Assembly (NCBI GenBank): GCA_904063045.1
Contig: CAJFCJ010000010.1
Coordinates: 620,001 to 684,000, forward strand
Direction of reading: 5' to 3'
Source of the DNA: Dimorphilus gyrociliatus
Lineage: Eukaryota > Annelida > Polychaeta > Dinophilidae
Length of the DNA: 64,000 nucleotides
Under the pieces are notes generated by a model, which saw only the letters and a program-made list of their open reading frames with translations, had not been told where the DNA came from and ran no database searches. The stretch's first letter is position 1. Every line of letters starts with the position of its first letter. A program made the position numbers and the translations under genes. This document shows, piece by piece, positions 23,721 through 37,191 of the stretch.

Positions 23721-24748
23721 TAATTATAAGAATGTGACTTATTTCGTTTTATTTCGTTTGTCTCTTGATTCGACAACAAATGAAAGGTTTTAAGATATCA
23801 ACTGCGTTCTTCATTTAAGTCTTATGTCTCTATTTCTGCGTTATTCTTTATGATGTTATTACAGATCGATGTCGTTTATATTTCCCCCTCCCTTACACGT
23901 AAATCCTAAATGAGACAATTAATAAGAAAATTAACCAATATTTATTGATGTGTGCAGTGTATTACGCAATAACCTGTTGCTGAATGAAAAATGGTGTTTG
24001 TACATGTCTGCATATAAATTTTTTTTTACCTTAACACCATATCTATTGGATTAAATTGATGATATTTTGAGTAAGGTCATACATAGCTTATCACATCGAT
24101 ACTCTACTGGTTTTACAACTAAACCTTATAAATAGTTAAAGTAATTCATAAAAGAAACTCTCTATTGAATAATGTATGAAAAATGTTTTTTTTAAAGAGT
24201 AAAAACGACACTATCGTGAGAAAATATGTTAAATTTTTTTAAAAAAGAGAAACAAGAGTCTATAAATTCAAGTCTATTTTTCCGCATGTATCAATCAATA
24301 ATTTAAATTATTTGACCTTAAACGAATAAAATACGAAATTTGAATATTTTTCTAAATCGAGATACTCTATCTAAAGTATACAATACAATAAACAGTTATG
24401 TTAGCTGTATATCTGGATATATCTATATATATATATATATATGTGTGTGTACACGTATATACACAAATATACGACAGATAAATAAGAATCATCTACAGCA
24501 AATCTTTTCTATGATATCAAAGAAAAAGTTGATAAATTTTCATATCATTTATTACATTAATCAAGTGAAAATTATTTATATTTCAATTGTTTAGTAATGT
24601 GAAAAGTATGGCGAAGCGCATGCGTCAATGATATCGTTTTTATTGATAATATACGATTGTATACAGAATGATAACGTACAACAGTTTTAACTAATTAGAC
24701 TTCTTATGGTAAGAATATAGCGTAGAAAATTTATATACGACATATATG

Positions 24749-24749
<1 letters not shown>

Positions 24750-24792
<43 letters not shown>
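24750..24792. repeat. (AT)n microsatellite
   Basis: About 20 near-uninterrupted AT units, the longest such run in the 23-29 kb desert. Confidence 0.95.
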
Positions 24793-24803
<11 letters not shown>

Positions 24804-27800
24804 AGCCGTATATATTATGCAGATGAATATTCATAAAAGAACAGGTATTTTTATTATACAAGTTTGGATATGTCGGGCTGTACCTTCTGATAGTTGATTA
24901 CAGAAAAGCAATTTAGGTAATTTAAAATGCGTAGGAAGAAATCTATGTAGAGAGGACTGCATTTCACTGTACTGTTACTGTATATATTATTAAAATGTGC
25001 GTCTGCATAAATTTTTCTACTGTTAGGCCAGCATATTCTACCAAAACGGAATTATAGTAAATATACTCTTCATCCGCACTGTATATGATAGGAAAATATG
25101 GTAGAAAAAAATATGCATAAATGCTTGTTACGCCTATTTTATTAAGTGAATTTAACATATTTTATTTATGCTAAGAAATTAATAAGGCTTGAAATTTTAT
25201 TAAGCTTTTCTTTACGGCATAAGTTTTTATGCTTTTTACTTTTATTCTTTCGGTGTTGGTTTAAATTTCTACCAAACAATAACTTGTACGGTTCATAAAT
25301 AAATACAGAATATATTTTTATTGGTCTTGTTGGTTGAATAATAAATAATAGATACTGTTAGATCGATATTTAGTATAATTGTCTACTTTGTTTCTCTATT
25401 TTTCTCTTATTCTCTCATACTTTCTTCTTGTTTTTTTTTTAAAAAGAAAAAGTTAATATTTTTTTTTCTACTTTTCTCTCAATCGTTTTCAAATACTTTT
25501 CTTATTAGAAACTTTTTTTTTTCATCACAGATTATCATTAGATGTTTTAGTTTTTAAAAAGAAATTATCATGAATTTTTCATTTCTTTCTTCCTTGTTTT
25601 TTATTATTATTATTATTGCTATCCATTTTCTATTCTTGTATAAAAGTTATGAATATTTATATAAATAAAGTATATACTGTAAATATGTATCATCCATGGA
25701 AAGAGCATATTTTTATACATTTTTCAAACTGGTTCCATTTTTTATTGTATCATAATAAAACCTTTGTTGTAGCTAATTTGAATTAAAAAATATAATAAAC
25801 GATTTTTTTCCATAGTTTATTGCCTGATTAAATATTATGTTTATTTAAGATTAAATATCCACAAATATTCGAATGTGCCAGCTCTTTTCACTAATGGACA
25901 ATAGTGGTCAGTTGTCAATTTTTTCTATCATATCTTTATAGTCGGCTAAATTGAATCAAAGCTTAACACACAGACACATATATATATATATATACAGTAT
26001 ATATATATATATGCACCAAAATATATACAATACATGAACATATCAATAAACATAATCCAAGTAGAGAGATATGCATATTCAATTTCTTTACCACAAGGAG
26101 CAGTTAACTAGTTATTTGGATGAGTGAAAAATGTTACTTTTATCATAAAAAAACATATTGGGAGTATCATTGAAAGTGTTAAAATATATATGATACGTTG
26201 GTCTCCTATCATAAAAAGAATGTCAATAATAAGAACAAAAATGCAATCAATGAACGACTTAATGAAAATGTTAATTGAATCGCAAAACTTGGTATGCTTT
26301 ACTGTAAACAACCCTTATAATTTACTGGATGTTTTACAATTCTTCACCATAAAATTTGTTACATAGTTTTCAATAAAGTTGATGATTTATTCAGTTCCTT
26401 TTTTTTATCACTTTCAACCAAAGAGAATGTAATGGGAAAAGTATTTTTTCTTAAAAGGTAAAACAATATGAGTCCTACTGAATAATTTTTGAAATTAAAA
26501 GCTTTTCAGCTCCCTGTGGTTGTCATAAGATGCTCTCAAAGGATGATTCGTTTAGTAATCAAATTATTTTCACTCGTGAGTGTAAAGCCTATCTTTCAAA
26601 CAAAACTTTATCAATCAATTAGTTGGTATTTTTATGCTATGTTAAAAATAACTTTAAACCCTGAATATCTTCTAAGGTGTTTAGATTCATGAAACGAACG
26701 ATTAAAATAAGATACTAGGTCAAAATTGTGACAAATAAAAACTAAATTAATAGAGTAAAGTTACTAAAAAGAGGAAAAAAAACCACAAATGAAAAATCTT
26801 ACCCTCTAAAAGATTATTGTAAATGAAATAAGTATCTTTTCCTTGTTACAATATCCTATAGGTATGATAGTTGCAAATAAATTTCGTTATAATACGTAAT
26901 AGAGTTACCATAAGCCTTTAATTTAATTACTAAATGTAAATGAAACACAATAAATTGAACAGGTACAAGATTGTGCTTAATGAATAATTGAAATCTATTT
27001 GAATATCCATAATCGTTTTGAAGAATAAGAATGGCATGGTATATATTAAACGATACATTCTAATGAATATTACCTGTGGATTAAAGTGCTCTAAAATTTC
27101 AGCTCTGTCGCGTGATTATAATTACTTTAGTTCGTTCATAAGTCAGCATTTTACCATTAATAAAATGTATCAAGTATGCCCATTACCCCATTTAAATTCG
27201 TAATGTAGAATTTATGGTCTATCTTTACCATACAGATTACTGAATAGAGTATAAGTTACTTAAAGTAAACAGTTATTAACGTTGTATACCCTTTTGAAAT
27301 TTATCATATAGGATAATTTCATAACAAATTTACCTAGCTAAAAAGATAAATTATGTTTATTCAGGAAGATATTCCATAGGTTTTCTGCGAAAAGAAAGTT
27401 CAAATGGACCTTGTCAAACATCTGGGAATGTTTTCCTCAAAACAGATACGCGAATGTTGGAGCAATTAAGTTCTCATTCAATGTTGAAACTGTTTGCTCT
27501 TATTTCTTGAATAACCTTCATACAAATTACATATTCCATCTCTTCTAATACTGTCTAAAATTTTTTATTATAACTAAATACCCGTCTTCGTTAAGGAATT
27601 TTCGTTTCTACCAGAATTTTTGATAACAAGTTGTTGAATTATTGCTTTTGAAATTCTGATCATTTTTTCTTATAAAAAAGATATGTGCTATCTGTTAGTT
27701 TAAACATAAAGGACCTTGAAAATAAGGGAGTGTGGTGGCACATGAAGTAAAATATTTGCATATCACAAGCCTAAAGCAACTCTTGACCTACAATTCAAAT

Positions 27801-28161
27801 TTGCCAAGGGGTTTTGGATCCTTTCTGGAGCATCGATTGAAATATTTTATGAAACATTCGGCATATATTTTTCATTTAATCTTTTTTTTGAATTTGGATA
27901 TGATTGCAAATTCTAATGTATTTATGCTTGTATGAATTATGTGTCTTTAGATCATCCACCGGTTCATATTTTAGCTTATTCAAGCATGTAATATCCAGTT
28001 AGTATTACAGTTAATTATTGACTTTCACATTCCCGATCTTATGATTACATTGTAAGCATAGTATAATTAATATGTCGTTCAAAATGCACGAAGCAAACAT
28101 GGAACAGAAAATAAGAGGGAAAAAAGCACGAGGGTAGGAAAGAGAGAAAACGAATGAGAGA

Positions 28162-28165
<4 letters not shown>

Positions 28166-28203
<38 letters not shown>

Positions 28204-28280
28204 AGGAGGGGGTTACGAAGAAAGAACGTGTGTGTGTGTGTGTGAGAGTGAGTGAGTGAGCGAGTGAGTGAGTGAGTGAG
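28166..28280. repeat. Compound (GA)n-(GT)n-(GAGT)n microsatellite
   Basis: A run of GA units to 28200, a short G-rich spacer, GT units at about 28228-28244, then GAGT tetranucleotides to 28280. The plus strand is almost purely purine or G/T, and lies about 1.15 kb upstream of the zinc-finger start codon. Confidence 0.95.
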
Positions 28281-28989
28281 AGGAGGAATAAAAAAAAAGA
28301 GAGAGAGAGCGAAGCAGAGGAGGAAAGAAATAGACCGACAGCAAGGAATGCGAATGTCTGCATTTTAAAGTCAAGTTAGGAGTGTCTTTTCAGCTTTTAT
28401 CGGAAAATTTAGAATTCGTCGTGAAAGACGAGAGCTCTTTGGATCCTTTGTCAAAAGAAATACAAGGACTAAAATAAAGAAAAGAATATGTAAATACTTA
28501 CATTTCTCTGCACTTTGAAATCGGCTACAAAATATATTTATATCAAATATGTTTACGCACATAAATAATACATAAATATGTTCATAACAGAATAGGCCTG
28601 AAAGGAATAATAGCCATACTTATCAATTAAGAATGCATTTGAATAGCAATAAACAATAAAAATTAACTTTACGTAAGGAAGTGGAGATTAAATACAAATT
28701 GAAAGTGTATATCATTTGATAAGGCGAAACTCAGTATTCGATACATTTTTATATTTCGTATATACAAGCACGCACACGCGTATTCGTGTGTACATTTAGA
28801 AGCAAATAGATGTACGCTAAATGTACTACCACGGATGGAAATACGTGTTAGAGAGTATATATAATTTAATATATATATATATATATATATATAGATTCTA
28901 TATACAATTATATATACAATACATAAGGATAACATAATTGCACAAGTATGTGCGCGTGTGCGTATATTTTTATATAAAATTGTTTAAAT

Positions 28990-29431
28990 ATATCTCTTCC
29001 GAACCCTGGCCATCGGTCAGCGTCCGCTACGAAAATCGAACGCGGCAGCAAAAGCTTTCGGCTTTAGAAAACTCGCGCGCCATTGATTATGCAGCAGGCT
29101 GCATACTGCTGACTGTGTGTCACGTGAATGCATGCATTATGCGGAGAGCGCAGTATAAAAAAGGAGGCCTGCTAGTAAAAATTTTCGGCCTGTACCGCCA
29201 TATTGGTTCGATACCGATTATATACTTGAAAATTAGGTATTGTGTATCGTATTTTTTTCGAATATACAGCCGCAAAACTGCAAACTAACGAATTCGCAGG
29301 AGTGCACGGCCGACAAACTGGACGTTGTGACGTCATAGGCAGCAGGCGTTGCTATGACGACTGACAGGCTCATGTGCACTCGAGACTGCGTGCTGCATGA
29401 AGGCTAGTCGATATATTGCAGTTTTTTGCAG
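28990..29431 (+). promoter_or_regulatory. Putative promoter / 5' region of the zinc-finger gene with CRE palindrome
   Basis: This stretch is clearly more GC- and CpG-rich than its surroundings and ends at the start codon of the zinc-finger gene. It includes the perfect cAMP-response palindrome TGACGTCA at 29328-29335 and a CACGTG E-box near 29121. An acceptor-like TTTTTTGCAG abuts the ATG at 29432. The motifs are seen; promoter function is inferred. Confidence 0.5.
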
Positions 29432-32400
29432 ATGAACGACGAGTCGGGCTCAGAACTGTTGCAAACGGCCGTCACTCTGGCGACACTCGCCAATCCGTCC
29501 TTAATGGCCGGTTGGCGAAGAGAGGAGGAGACCGCGAAATTAGTGGACAGGACTTGTACGTTTTGTGGTAGTGTTCGTAATTCTCCAGCTGATTTGCAAA
29601 GGCACCTGAGAAAGCATACAGGAGAGCGACCTTTCAAATGCGAACGTTGTCCGAAGGCTTTTAAAGCTAAGAGGAGTTTACAGTACCATCTGCATTTGCA
29701 ACACGCCGGTGAGGATGAAGATGAGGTTATTAAGAAGAAAATTAAGAGAGAAGATCCCAATTTGAGTTCAGAACAGCTGGATGAGATGTATGACAGGAAA
29801 ATGTGCGGATTTTGCGCAAAACGATGCGAAGATAGACAAGATTTGCTGTCGCATGTCCGTCTACATATCGACTCTTCTTCGGATTTTGATGGTAAATAGT
29901 TTTATTTTCCAACACTATTTAAACATCATTCGCGTCGCTTACGAGTTTTTTTTATGTTGTGCTTATTCTGAAATCGTATGAGAAAGCCCCAAGAATCCAA
30001 ATTGAAAATCCCAATTCCATTCCTCTCTCTCCCTTATCGAACCAAGAAATAGGAGCTATCAAGCTAAGATTCGTTCTGAAATTCACTTTCTTGTGCTCTT
30101 AAACGAATAACCATTTCTGAAAGAGCTGCCAATGCGTACGATTTCGTTCCGGTTTTGGTAATTAGCGGATATCTAGATTCGGGAACTCCGATCTATATTG
30201 GTTTAATAACGATTACTGTAGAATTTAATAGGCGTATACGAGTGTTTTTCTACATGTAGAATATATTATATAGTGCATGTTATACATATAAATATGGCAT
30301 GCTAGTTAAAAAATTGTTAATATCAGGTACAAAAGAAATATTTATACATTTTTTTAAAATAGAAACTAAGAGAAAAGTCAAAGTAAAAAAAAAAGAAAGA
30401 AAAGAAAAAACAAGTAGCAAGAATGACGATTGTTGTCTAATTTGTTTAAATAGTATTGAGGTTCTTTTTTATCTATAGCAAAACGATAAATAATAACAAT
30501 GGAAACAAAATTCTAAGCCATTTTAAAGAAGAAAAAAAAAGAATACATAAAAATGTATGATATAAAAAAGAACACAGTATAATTTTATATTAGTAGCGGG
30601 AAAGTCGTACGAATAGGTATATATTAATATTATGAGAAGTGACAAAATGAACAACTAGCAGAAAAGTACTGGTTCAATAAGGGAGTATAGCGTATCAATA
30701 ACTAATATAGATTGTATAGATTTTTTGGTCCCTTTTTTTTCAAACCATTCAAGAAAGAGCGTCAGTTTATTCATTGATTAACGAACCTAAAAAATATTCT
30801 ACTATTATTTAATAATTGCTGTATTCCATTTTTATATATATATATACAGTATATCTTGCCTCCCGCCCCCTCTCGCTTTCTTTATTTATTATTATTCAAA
30901 TCAAAGTATCTCCTTTTTCTACCTTTTATCGCTTTTGTTTTGTACGTTTCTTTTCTAATTCTTTTTTATAGGGTTGATCGAAGAAACGGAAAGCTCATCT
31001 GAAGAATCAACGGCGGACGGTGAAAGCGTCGATTTTGGTGACGAGAATGAAGTAAGCGGAGTAGAAGCGGAAATTTCCAGCGACGTTTTATATGTGAAAA
31101 CCGATACGAAATTTAACGAACGCATAAGATTGCAAAGGGAGACTGTAGTAGTTAGTCGTTTGGATGGCTTGACCGATTCGGGTAGAAAAGTCACCTTATT
31201 CAGATGTCATCTTTGCGGAAGGATACAGGGATCATTAAGATCACTTCATTCTCATCTCGCTATCCATTCCGGAAAGACAGAAATTGGTAAAAACAAAGAG
31301 GAAGCTGAAGACAGTGGTTCAGGTTCTATCACAGTATGTATTTTTTTTTTCAAGGGTTGTCTTGCTACATATTTATCAATATTTTGGTCGAAATGAGCAG
31401 TAACATAGGCCTAAATACTCCCTATCCACACATTCTCTTTCACTCTCTCTCATGCTCTCTCTTTTCCTATCTTTTTTCTGCAACGCAAGGCAAAACGTAT
31501 TAAATTTTTTTAGGTATGCGAATAGATGGCTATGCGCATGCGAAGTGAAAAACAGACCCCTTTTCTCTTACTCCACCCATTTTTTCTTTCACCCTCAGAA
31601 CGATTTTGAGGATAGCTTTTTCTTTTCAACTATTTGCTTCCATTCCGTATAAAATAATGTTATATTTATTTGTCTAATGGGATAAACTAGGGTGATAGGC
31701 TGTATCGGTTTACTATTCTCAAAGCTGTGGGAGACGAGATGAGCATGGCCTCCGAGTCCAGCAAAATTCATGGACTGACATTGTGTCCTAACGGGCGAGT
31801 AGGGACGCCTAGATTTCATGAACTATGAAAGATATATTAACCCATACACTACATACAAAATAGTTGCCTGTTTGATATTGCAGAATAGTTACTTTTTAGA
31901 GGGTATTTACGTTGAAAATGTACTAAATAATTGATAAAAGGACGATTTCGCTCACCACGCCATCTGGATGTTGATTAGATAACAGAATTGAGAGAGGAAG
32001 ACTATAAAAAAAAAACTAGAAAAAAAATAGAAGGGAAAGAGAGGAGGCGAAAAACGATGATAGACTAAGAAAAAGGAAGAGGAAAGCGTAGATAAACGTA
32101 CATTTAGTGTTCGCCGTCAAATTCGTTCTCTTTCAAGCAGCATTGTTTTTCTATTTTAGGCATAAAAACATACTTTTTATATATATATACCTCTTATTGG
32201 ACCATTGAATTTCTCTATTAATTCAAACCATATATTATTCATGTACGTAACTTCTGATCAATGTTTTCTTTCAGTTTATTTTTTTTTAAATCTTGCCTAT
32301 CATTGATTTTTCGTTATCACAAGGTTTTTTTGACACTTTACCATATTTGTATATAATATAGCACTGTCACCACTTCAATATATCCGCAAACACACATCAT

Positions 32401-33832
32401 ATGCGTATCTCATAGTTTTCGTAGCCTCTATCAATAGTTATTTTCTTTTTAAAAAAAAAATAAAAGGGTTTCCTATAATTGTTACATAATTATGAGATTA
32501 GTCTATTTGTTTATAATAATGAAAAAATTGATAAAGATTTAAGAAAATATTAGATTAGAGCGTAAAAAGAGGGATGAATGGTTATAATGACGTTTATGTG
32601 TTTATACATCAATATGATTGTTGGTAGTGGTTTTCTTTATAGAGCGAAAAGCTGGTAGGTAACTGTATGGGGAAAGAGACGCTCTTTATTTTTAATTTAA
32701 AAAGAATTGTAGGGATTAAAAACAGAAAAAGAAGTAGAATAGATAAGAAATGAGAGAGAGAATTAGTTGAGTTGACATAGGATTTTTCCCTTCCTTAATT
32801 ATACATTTTATAACCTGACAAACTACGGTTGGAAAACTTATTAGATTAATAGTGTAAATTCATAGGACTATTTAGTGAGAAGAGGTAAACCCTTGATATA
32901 AAGTTCTAATTAGTGCATTGAGTAATAACGCTTAACAGTTTATGATTCATCTTCTTTGGTAGTATAACCTTCTTTCATCGTTGCAGGTACCGGAAAATTA
33001 CAAGCCTGATTCAGTGGTAGTCAAAATTGTGGATGGAGAGGAGGTAAAATATTCTAGATATAACGGCGCGTTCGTCTGCAGATTCTGCCCGAAAGCCTTC
33101 TATCGATTATTCAGTTTGCAACGTCACGAACGTACGCATACGGGTCATAAACCGTGCTCTTGTCCAGTTTGTTGCCGAAAATTTTCGGAACCCAGAAATT
33201 TACGGGCCCATATGCTAAGGTTTCACGAAGGTTAGTTGTTTTCTTCATCAAAGTATTCGTAATAGTTATTGTTTGTTGCTATAATCGATATTATTAAGGG
33301 GTAATAGGATATTATTTCCTTGAATTTCGTATTATAAAAAGGTGACAAGCTGAAAGTTACGTACGCGTAACTGGATAGGTAAATAAATTTGACATTAAAA
33401 AAAGCCTTCTCGATCATTAAGCTTCGTGGATTCGGTTACACATCAACTTTTACTGGGCAACAAACATCGGCGTGCTTCTCTCTCTCTCTCTTTCTGTTTC
33501 TCTCTCTCTCTTCTCTCTATCTCTCTCCATAGTCTTAAATCTTATCATTTTGATTGGAAGAGATAAATTACATAATCGAACATATTTTAAAGAACAGGGT
33601 ATATCTTATCCAAATGTTTTAAATTTATTAAATTTTTTCAACAGTTTCAAACATCAATCTTTCTCTTCTCTATTTTTTACCGAGAATCGAAAAAACGTGT
33701 TCAATCTAGAAAGTATTATTTTATGTTGTATAAAGCACGAGCAGTTGCTGACCTAAAATAATATTTTCTCTTATTTTTTCTCTCTCTCCCTCTCTCACGT
33801 AGAAAACGTAAAAAGCGTTCTCTCGTTTAGTT

Positions 33833-33863
<31 letters not shown>

Positions 33864-36800
33864 TTCTTTCAATTTAAATCAAATTTAAATTATTTACATT
33901 ATTTTTCAAATTTTTTGAAAGAGGAAAGAAACGAAATAATCAACTTTTTATTCCTATGTTCCTCCTCCTGCCCCCCGTAAAATTAGTAATATTCTTTGTT
34001 AACTATATCAACTTTCCTCCTCTCTGTATGTAAACGAAGATGGTGAATGGAAATAAAAAAAAAGGGAAAATGTTCTATTTTCTTACTCTTAGGGAAAATC
34101 TAAAATGCAAAAGTTAGGCGTCACGCGATTTACAACGGAAACGCTTAAGAGTTTCTATATAACTGCACACGGTCCATAAGCTAATGCTGGCTGTCTGTTT
34201 TCTCTCCTACATATTTTTTTTATCAAACCAAAACTCCTTACATCAAAAGATGTTTTCCTGGACTCAGTGTTGTGGTTTTGAGTTCTTGTTTGTTACAGAG
34301 AATGAGGGAAAAGTTTCCTCTTCAAAGTGAATTTTATAAGATTCTTAGCCCAAGAACTCTTCGGCTTTCAAAGTATTCAATTTCAATTTATGCAAATGCT
34401 TTATAGGAATATATTCAAATTATTCTACACTAAATATAAAAGAAATGTTGACGTGTAATGATAAGATACTAGTGTATATATTTATATACTGTATATATGT
34501 TATATATTGCTATAACTATCTGCCTACGTGTATATTTTTGTATGTCTAAATATATCTATATATAATGCGAGACAACCCGATTACAGGTCACGAACACTGT
34601 TTACCGGCAAACAGCCGACAAACAAGTCAGCGGCTGGCCCCTGTTTCGAATGATATGCTTAAAAAGACTGAGAATGGCAGGGAAGAGAAGGATGAAGATG
34701 GGGAGGTGGAAAAAGTGGCATCGAGCGTTACTTTATCGCGTCTAATCAGACCGCAGATTTCGTCTCTTCCATTAGCTGCAGCGCCGTTCTTTACGACTTT
34801 GGGCTCGCATTTCCCCTACGCTCTACCACTCGGCATTAACGCCGATAATCCGCTGCTGAATTACATCGCATCAGCGACATCCGTTTCAACGCCAGTTTCA
34901 ACTACTGTTAGTTCAACGGCAAGTCAGCAAGATGCTATTTCTGTTTCGAAGAGTTCTTCGCTATCCAAGACGCATTCGAGGTAAACAAGGGAACCGAATG
35001 TATAATTGAATCCTATTTAAAAAAGAGGAGGGGACGACATCTGCAGGCTATCTTTAAACAATACCGGTTTCCAATTAAAGATTTCACCACTGTTTCGTCC
35101 TTTCATTGGAAACGCCCCCTCCTCTACTTGGAAAATCGTTACTTTAGATTAGGCAAGATAGGAAGGGTTAGAAGGTGTAATGTAAAGGAGATAACTTTTT
35201 TATGTTAACAGGTTATCAGAGCTTAGCCAGTAGCATTCTTATTAGTAGGAGACAAACAGATAAGACAAACTTTTCATTGGAAGGAAATTTCACCGTTTTC
35301 CTTAGATATTTCTTTCAGGCACTAACTATGATTTTTAGATATATCAATTTGTTGATAAATACATACTGTATATTAAGGTTGATAGTTGTAAGAACAAACG
35401 CTGCAAGCACATAGTCTTGAATATTGTAAATATAGGCGAAATAGGCAATAATTATAATAAATTGTCGGTCGAACAAGTAAGAAATGATTAGCTGCCGGCT
35501 AAGAAATTAAATTTTCCAGACTAAACGTCGTTAGGACGCCAGTAAGCCGAGAGGATGCTTGTAAACCCATCCAGATGTCGGATGGCAGAACAGTCTTCAG
35601 ATGCACCTATTGTAATAAGGATTTTGGTTCTTATTCAGACATAAATCGCCATATGGATTTCCACGAAGGTTCAAGTGAACTAATCAAGATAGCATAATGA
35701 TTTCCAAGCTTAATTAACATAATTTATATCATACAGATGTGCGCCCGTACAAATGCAAATTTTGCGATTATTTCGCTAGAACTAATAGTCAACTGAAGGT
35801 GCACTTAATGAGGCACCAAGGTGAGTTTGATTGTTCTCTTTGAAATTTCTACCACGTTTTTAGCCATTTTTTGTCCCCATATACCTTTTGTTATTATTTT
35901 ATAAGTGTTTTTTTTCTTACACCTATAGGCTTATATAAATATAGCTCACCCCACGATTCAACGGTTTAGTCATGATGTTTACCCTTGGTCTCTTTCTTTT
36001 TCTATTATCATTATATCAGAGGATTTCTCTGGCTAAGGACGTTAAATGATTAATGATTATCTCTTTAGAAGAATAACCTCATACTAATTTGTTCTTTGAA
36101 GAATTATATACACTAGGATAGTTATAAAGATATAAAACATGGTGTAGTAGATAAATATAAACATCTAATTGATAATCACATCTATTTTCTATTTTAAATA
36201 CTTAAAAAGATGATAGAAAGTTTATAATGAAGAGAATTTCGCAATATTTTCCTAAAACATCACACGCCATCTATCGAGGGAAAGCAATTGTATATCACCT
36301 TAAGCAGAATGATAAGATATTCATATATTCATTTATTACTATTATATTTAGTATATATTATTTATAAATATTAATCCAATAATTTTGACGTAACTATTAC
36401 TCGATTTTGTAGTATAATCCATTAATAATTAATGAATTTCTCATTATAAAAATGCATATTATTTTAATATTTACAGATATATATATATATTAGTATATAT
36501 ATATACAAATATAAATATATATACAGTATATATTCATTCATTCCTAGAATCTTTTCTTTTTTATATATCTGTCAAGAGAAAACAGAAAAAAGGTTATCTT
36601 TCTTTTTATATTTACTATCCAATTTCTAAAAGATGGGCCGCTGTTACTCCTACAATGTTTCTTTTATTTATTCTAGAAAATTGTAACATAGTTATTATCA
36701 AAATGATATTATTAGTTTTTTTTTTAAAACTAATTTGTAAATATTATAAAAAAAAAGTGATGTAAGATGGGAGGAAAGAAAAGCGTGTGACAGGCAGGAC

Positions 36801-37191
36801 TAGCATAATTTGTTGAGTTTGACAACGTCTTCGTGTTACCTAGTTTTTTGCAACCAGCATAAAAATATCCTTCTTCTTCTGTGTTTCTCCCTCACCCTAT
36901 ATTTAGTCACTTCCTTTCCAATTGGCCTAGGTTTCTTTTTTAATTAACTTATTACCAATAATTTATTGTGAAAAATAATAATGACTATTTTTTTTTCTTG
37001 CTTCAGGTATTAGAGAATTTCATTGTAAGTTGTGCAATTATAAGGGCGTTACGCAATCCGATCTCAACCGACACACAAAATCGCAGATACATATGTTAAA
37101 ATCGCAAAATGCCTGTAAACAATGCGGTGAAGGTTTTGTGTCCCCCAAGAATCTTGATAAACATATGACAGTTTGTCAATTATCGAACTAA
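29432..37191 (+). CDS. C2H2 zinc-finger protein with ten fingers
   Basis: Seven exons join in frame to 625 residues: 29432-29891, 30972-31333, 32987-33230, 34587-34980, 35520-35668, 35737-35820, 37007-37191. Fingers by exon: three in exon 1 (CTFCGSVRNSPADLQRHLRKH; FKCERCPKAF; MCGFCAKRC), one in exon 2 (FRCHLCGRIQ), two in exon 3 (FVCRFCPKAF; CSCPVCCRKF), one each in exons 5 and 6 (FRCTYCNKDF; YKCKFCDYFA), two in exon 7 (FHCKLCNYKG with a stretched H-x4-H; a C2HC finger NACKQCGEGF). TGERPFK- and TGHKPC-type linkers join fingers 1-2 and 5-6. Exon 2 opens with an acidic Ser/Glu stretch and exon 4 is a finger-free Ser/Thr/Pro-rich region. It is most likely a nuclear DNA-binding regulator; orthology is not recognised. 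Introns up to 1.7 kb are the longest of the window apart from the GLYR1 host intron, and contain several TATACAGTATA elements. Confidence 0.9.
33475..33528. repeat. TC-rich microsatellite
   Basis: Imperfect TC repeat in the intron between finger exons 3 and 4. A second, purer (TC)n run lies at 33832-33859 in the same intron. Confidence 0.9.
33832..33859. repeat. (TC)n microsatellite
   Basis: About 14 uninterrupted TC units in the intron of the zinc-finger gene. Confidence 0.92.

Larger units (their letters stand above)
22946..29431. other. 6.5-kb gene desert with GC island, microsatellites and zinc-finger promoter
   Basis: No coding exon was found. Landmarks: a GC-rich hairpin cluster at 23590-23720, AT repeats at 24424-24442, 24750-24792 and 28869-28893, a compound GA/GT/GAGT microsatellite at 28166-28280, and a GC-richer stretch from about 28990 to 29430 just before the zinc-finger gene. 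Open frames across the GA/GT repeat are low-complexity Ser-Leu strings and are not genes. Confidence 0.6.

Noticed and set aside
28079-28363. Minus-strand frame of Ser/Leu repeats
   Set aside because: It is simply the translation of the GA/GT microsatellite.
28938-29288. Plus-strand frame of 116 codons upstream of the zinc-finger gene
   Set aside because: No domain, signal or family resemblance; it lies in the CpG-richer promoter stretch, which lowers stop-codon density.
29404-29760. Minus-strand frame of 118 codons
   Set aside because: Antisense shadow of the first zinc-finger exon.
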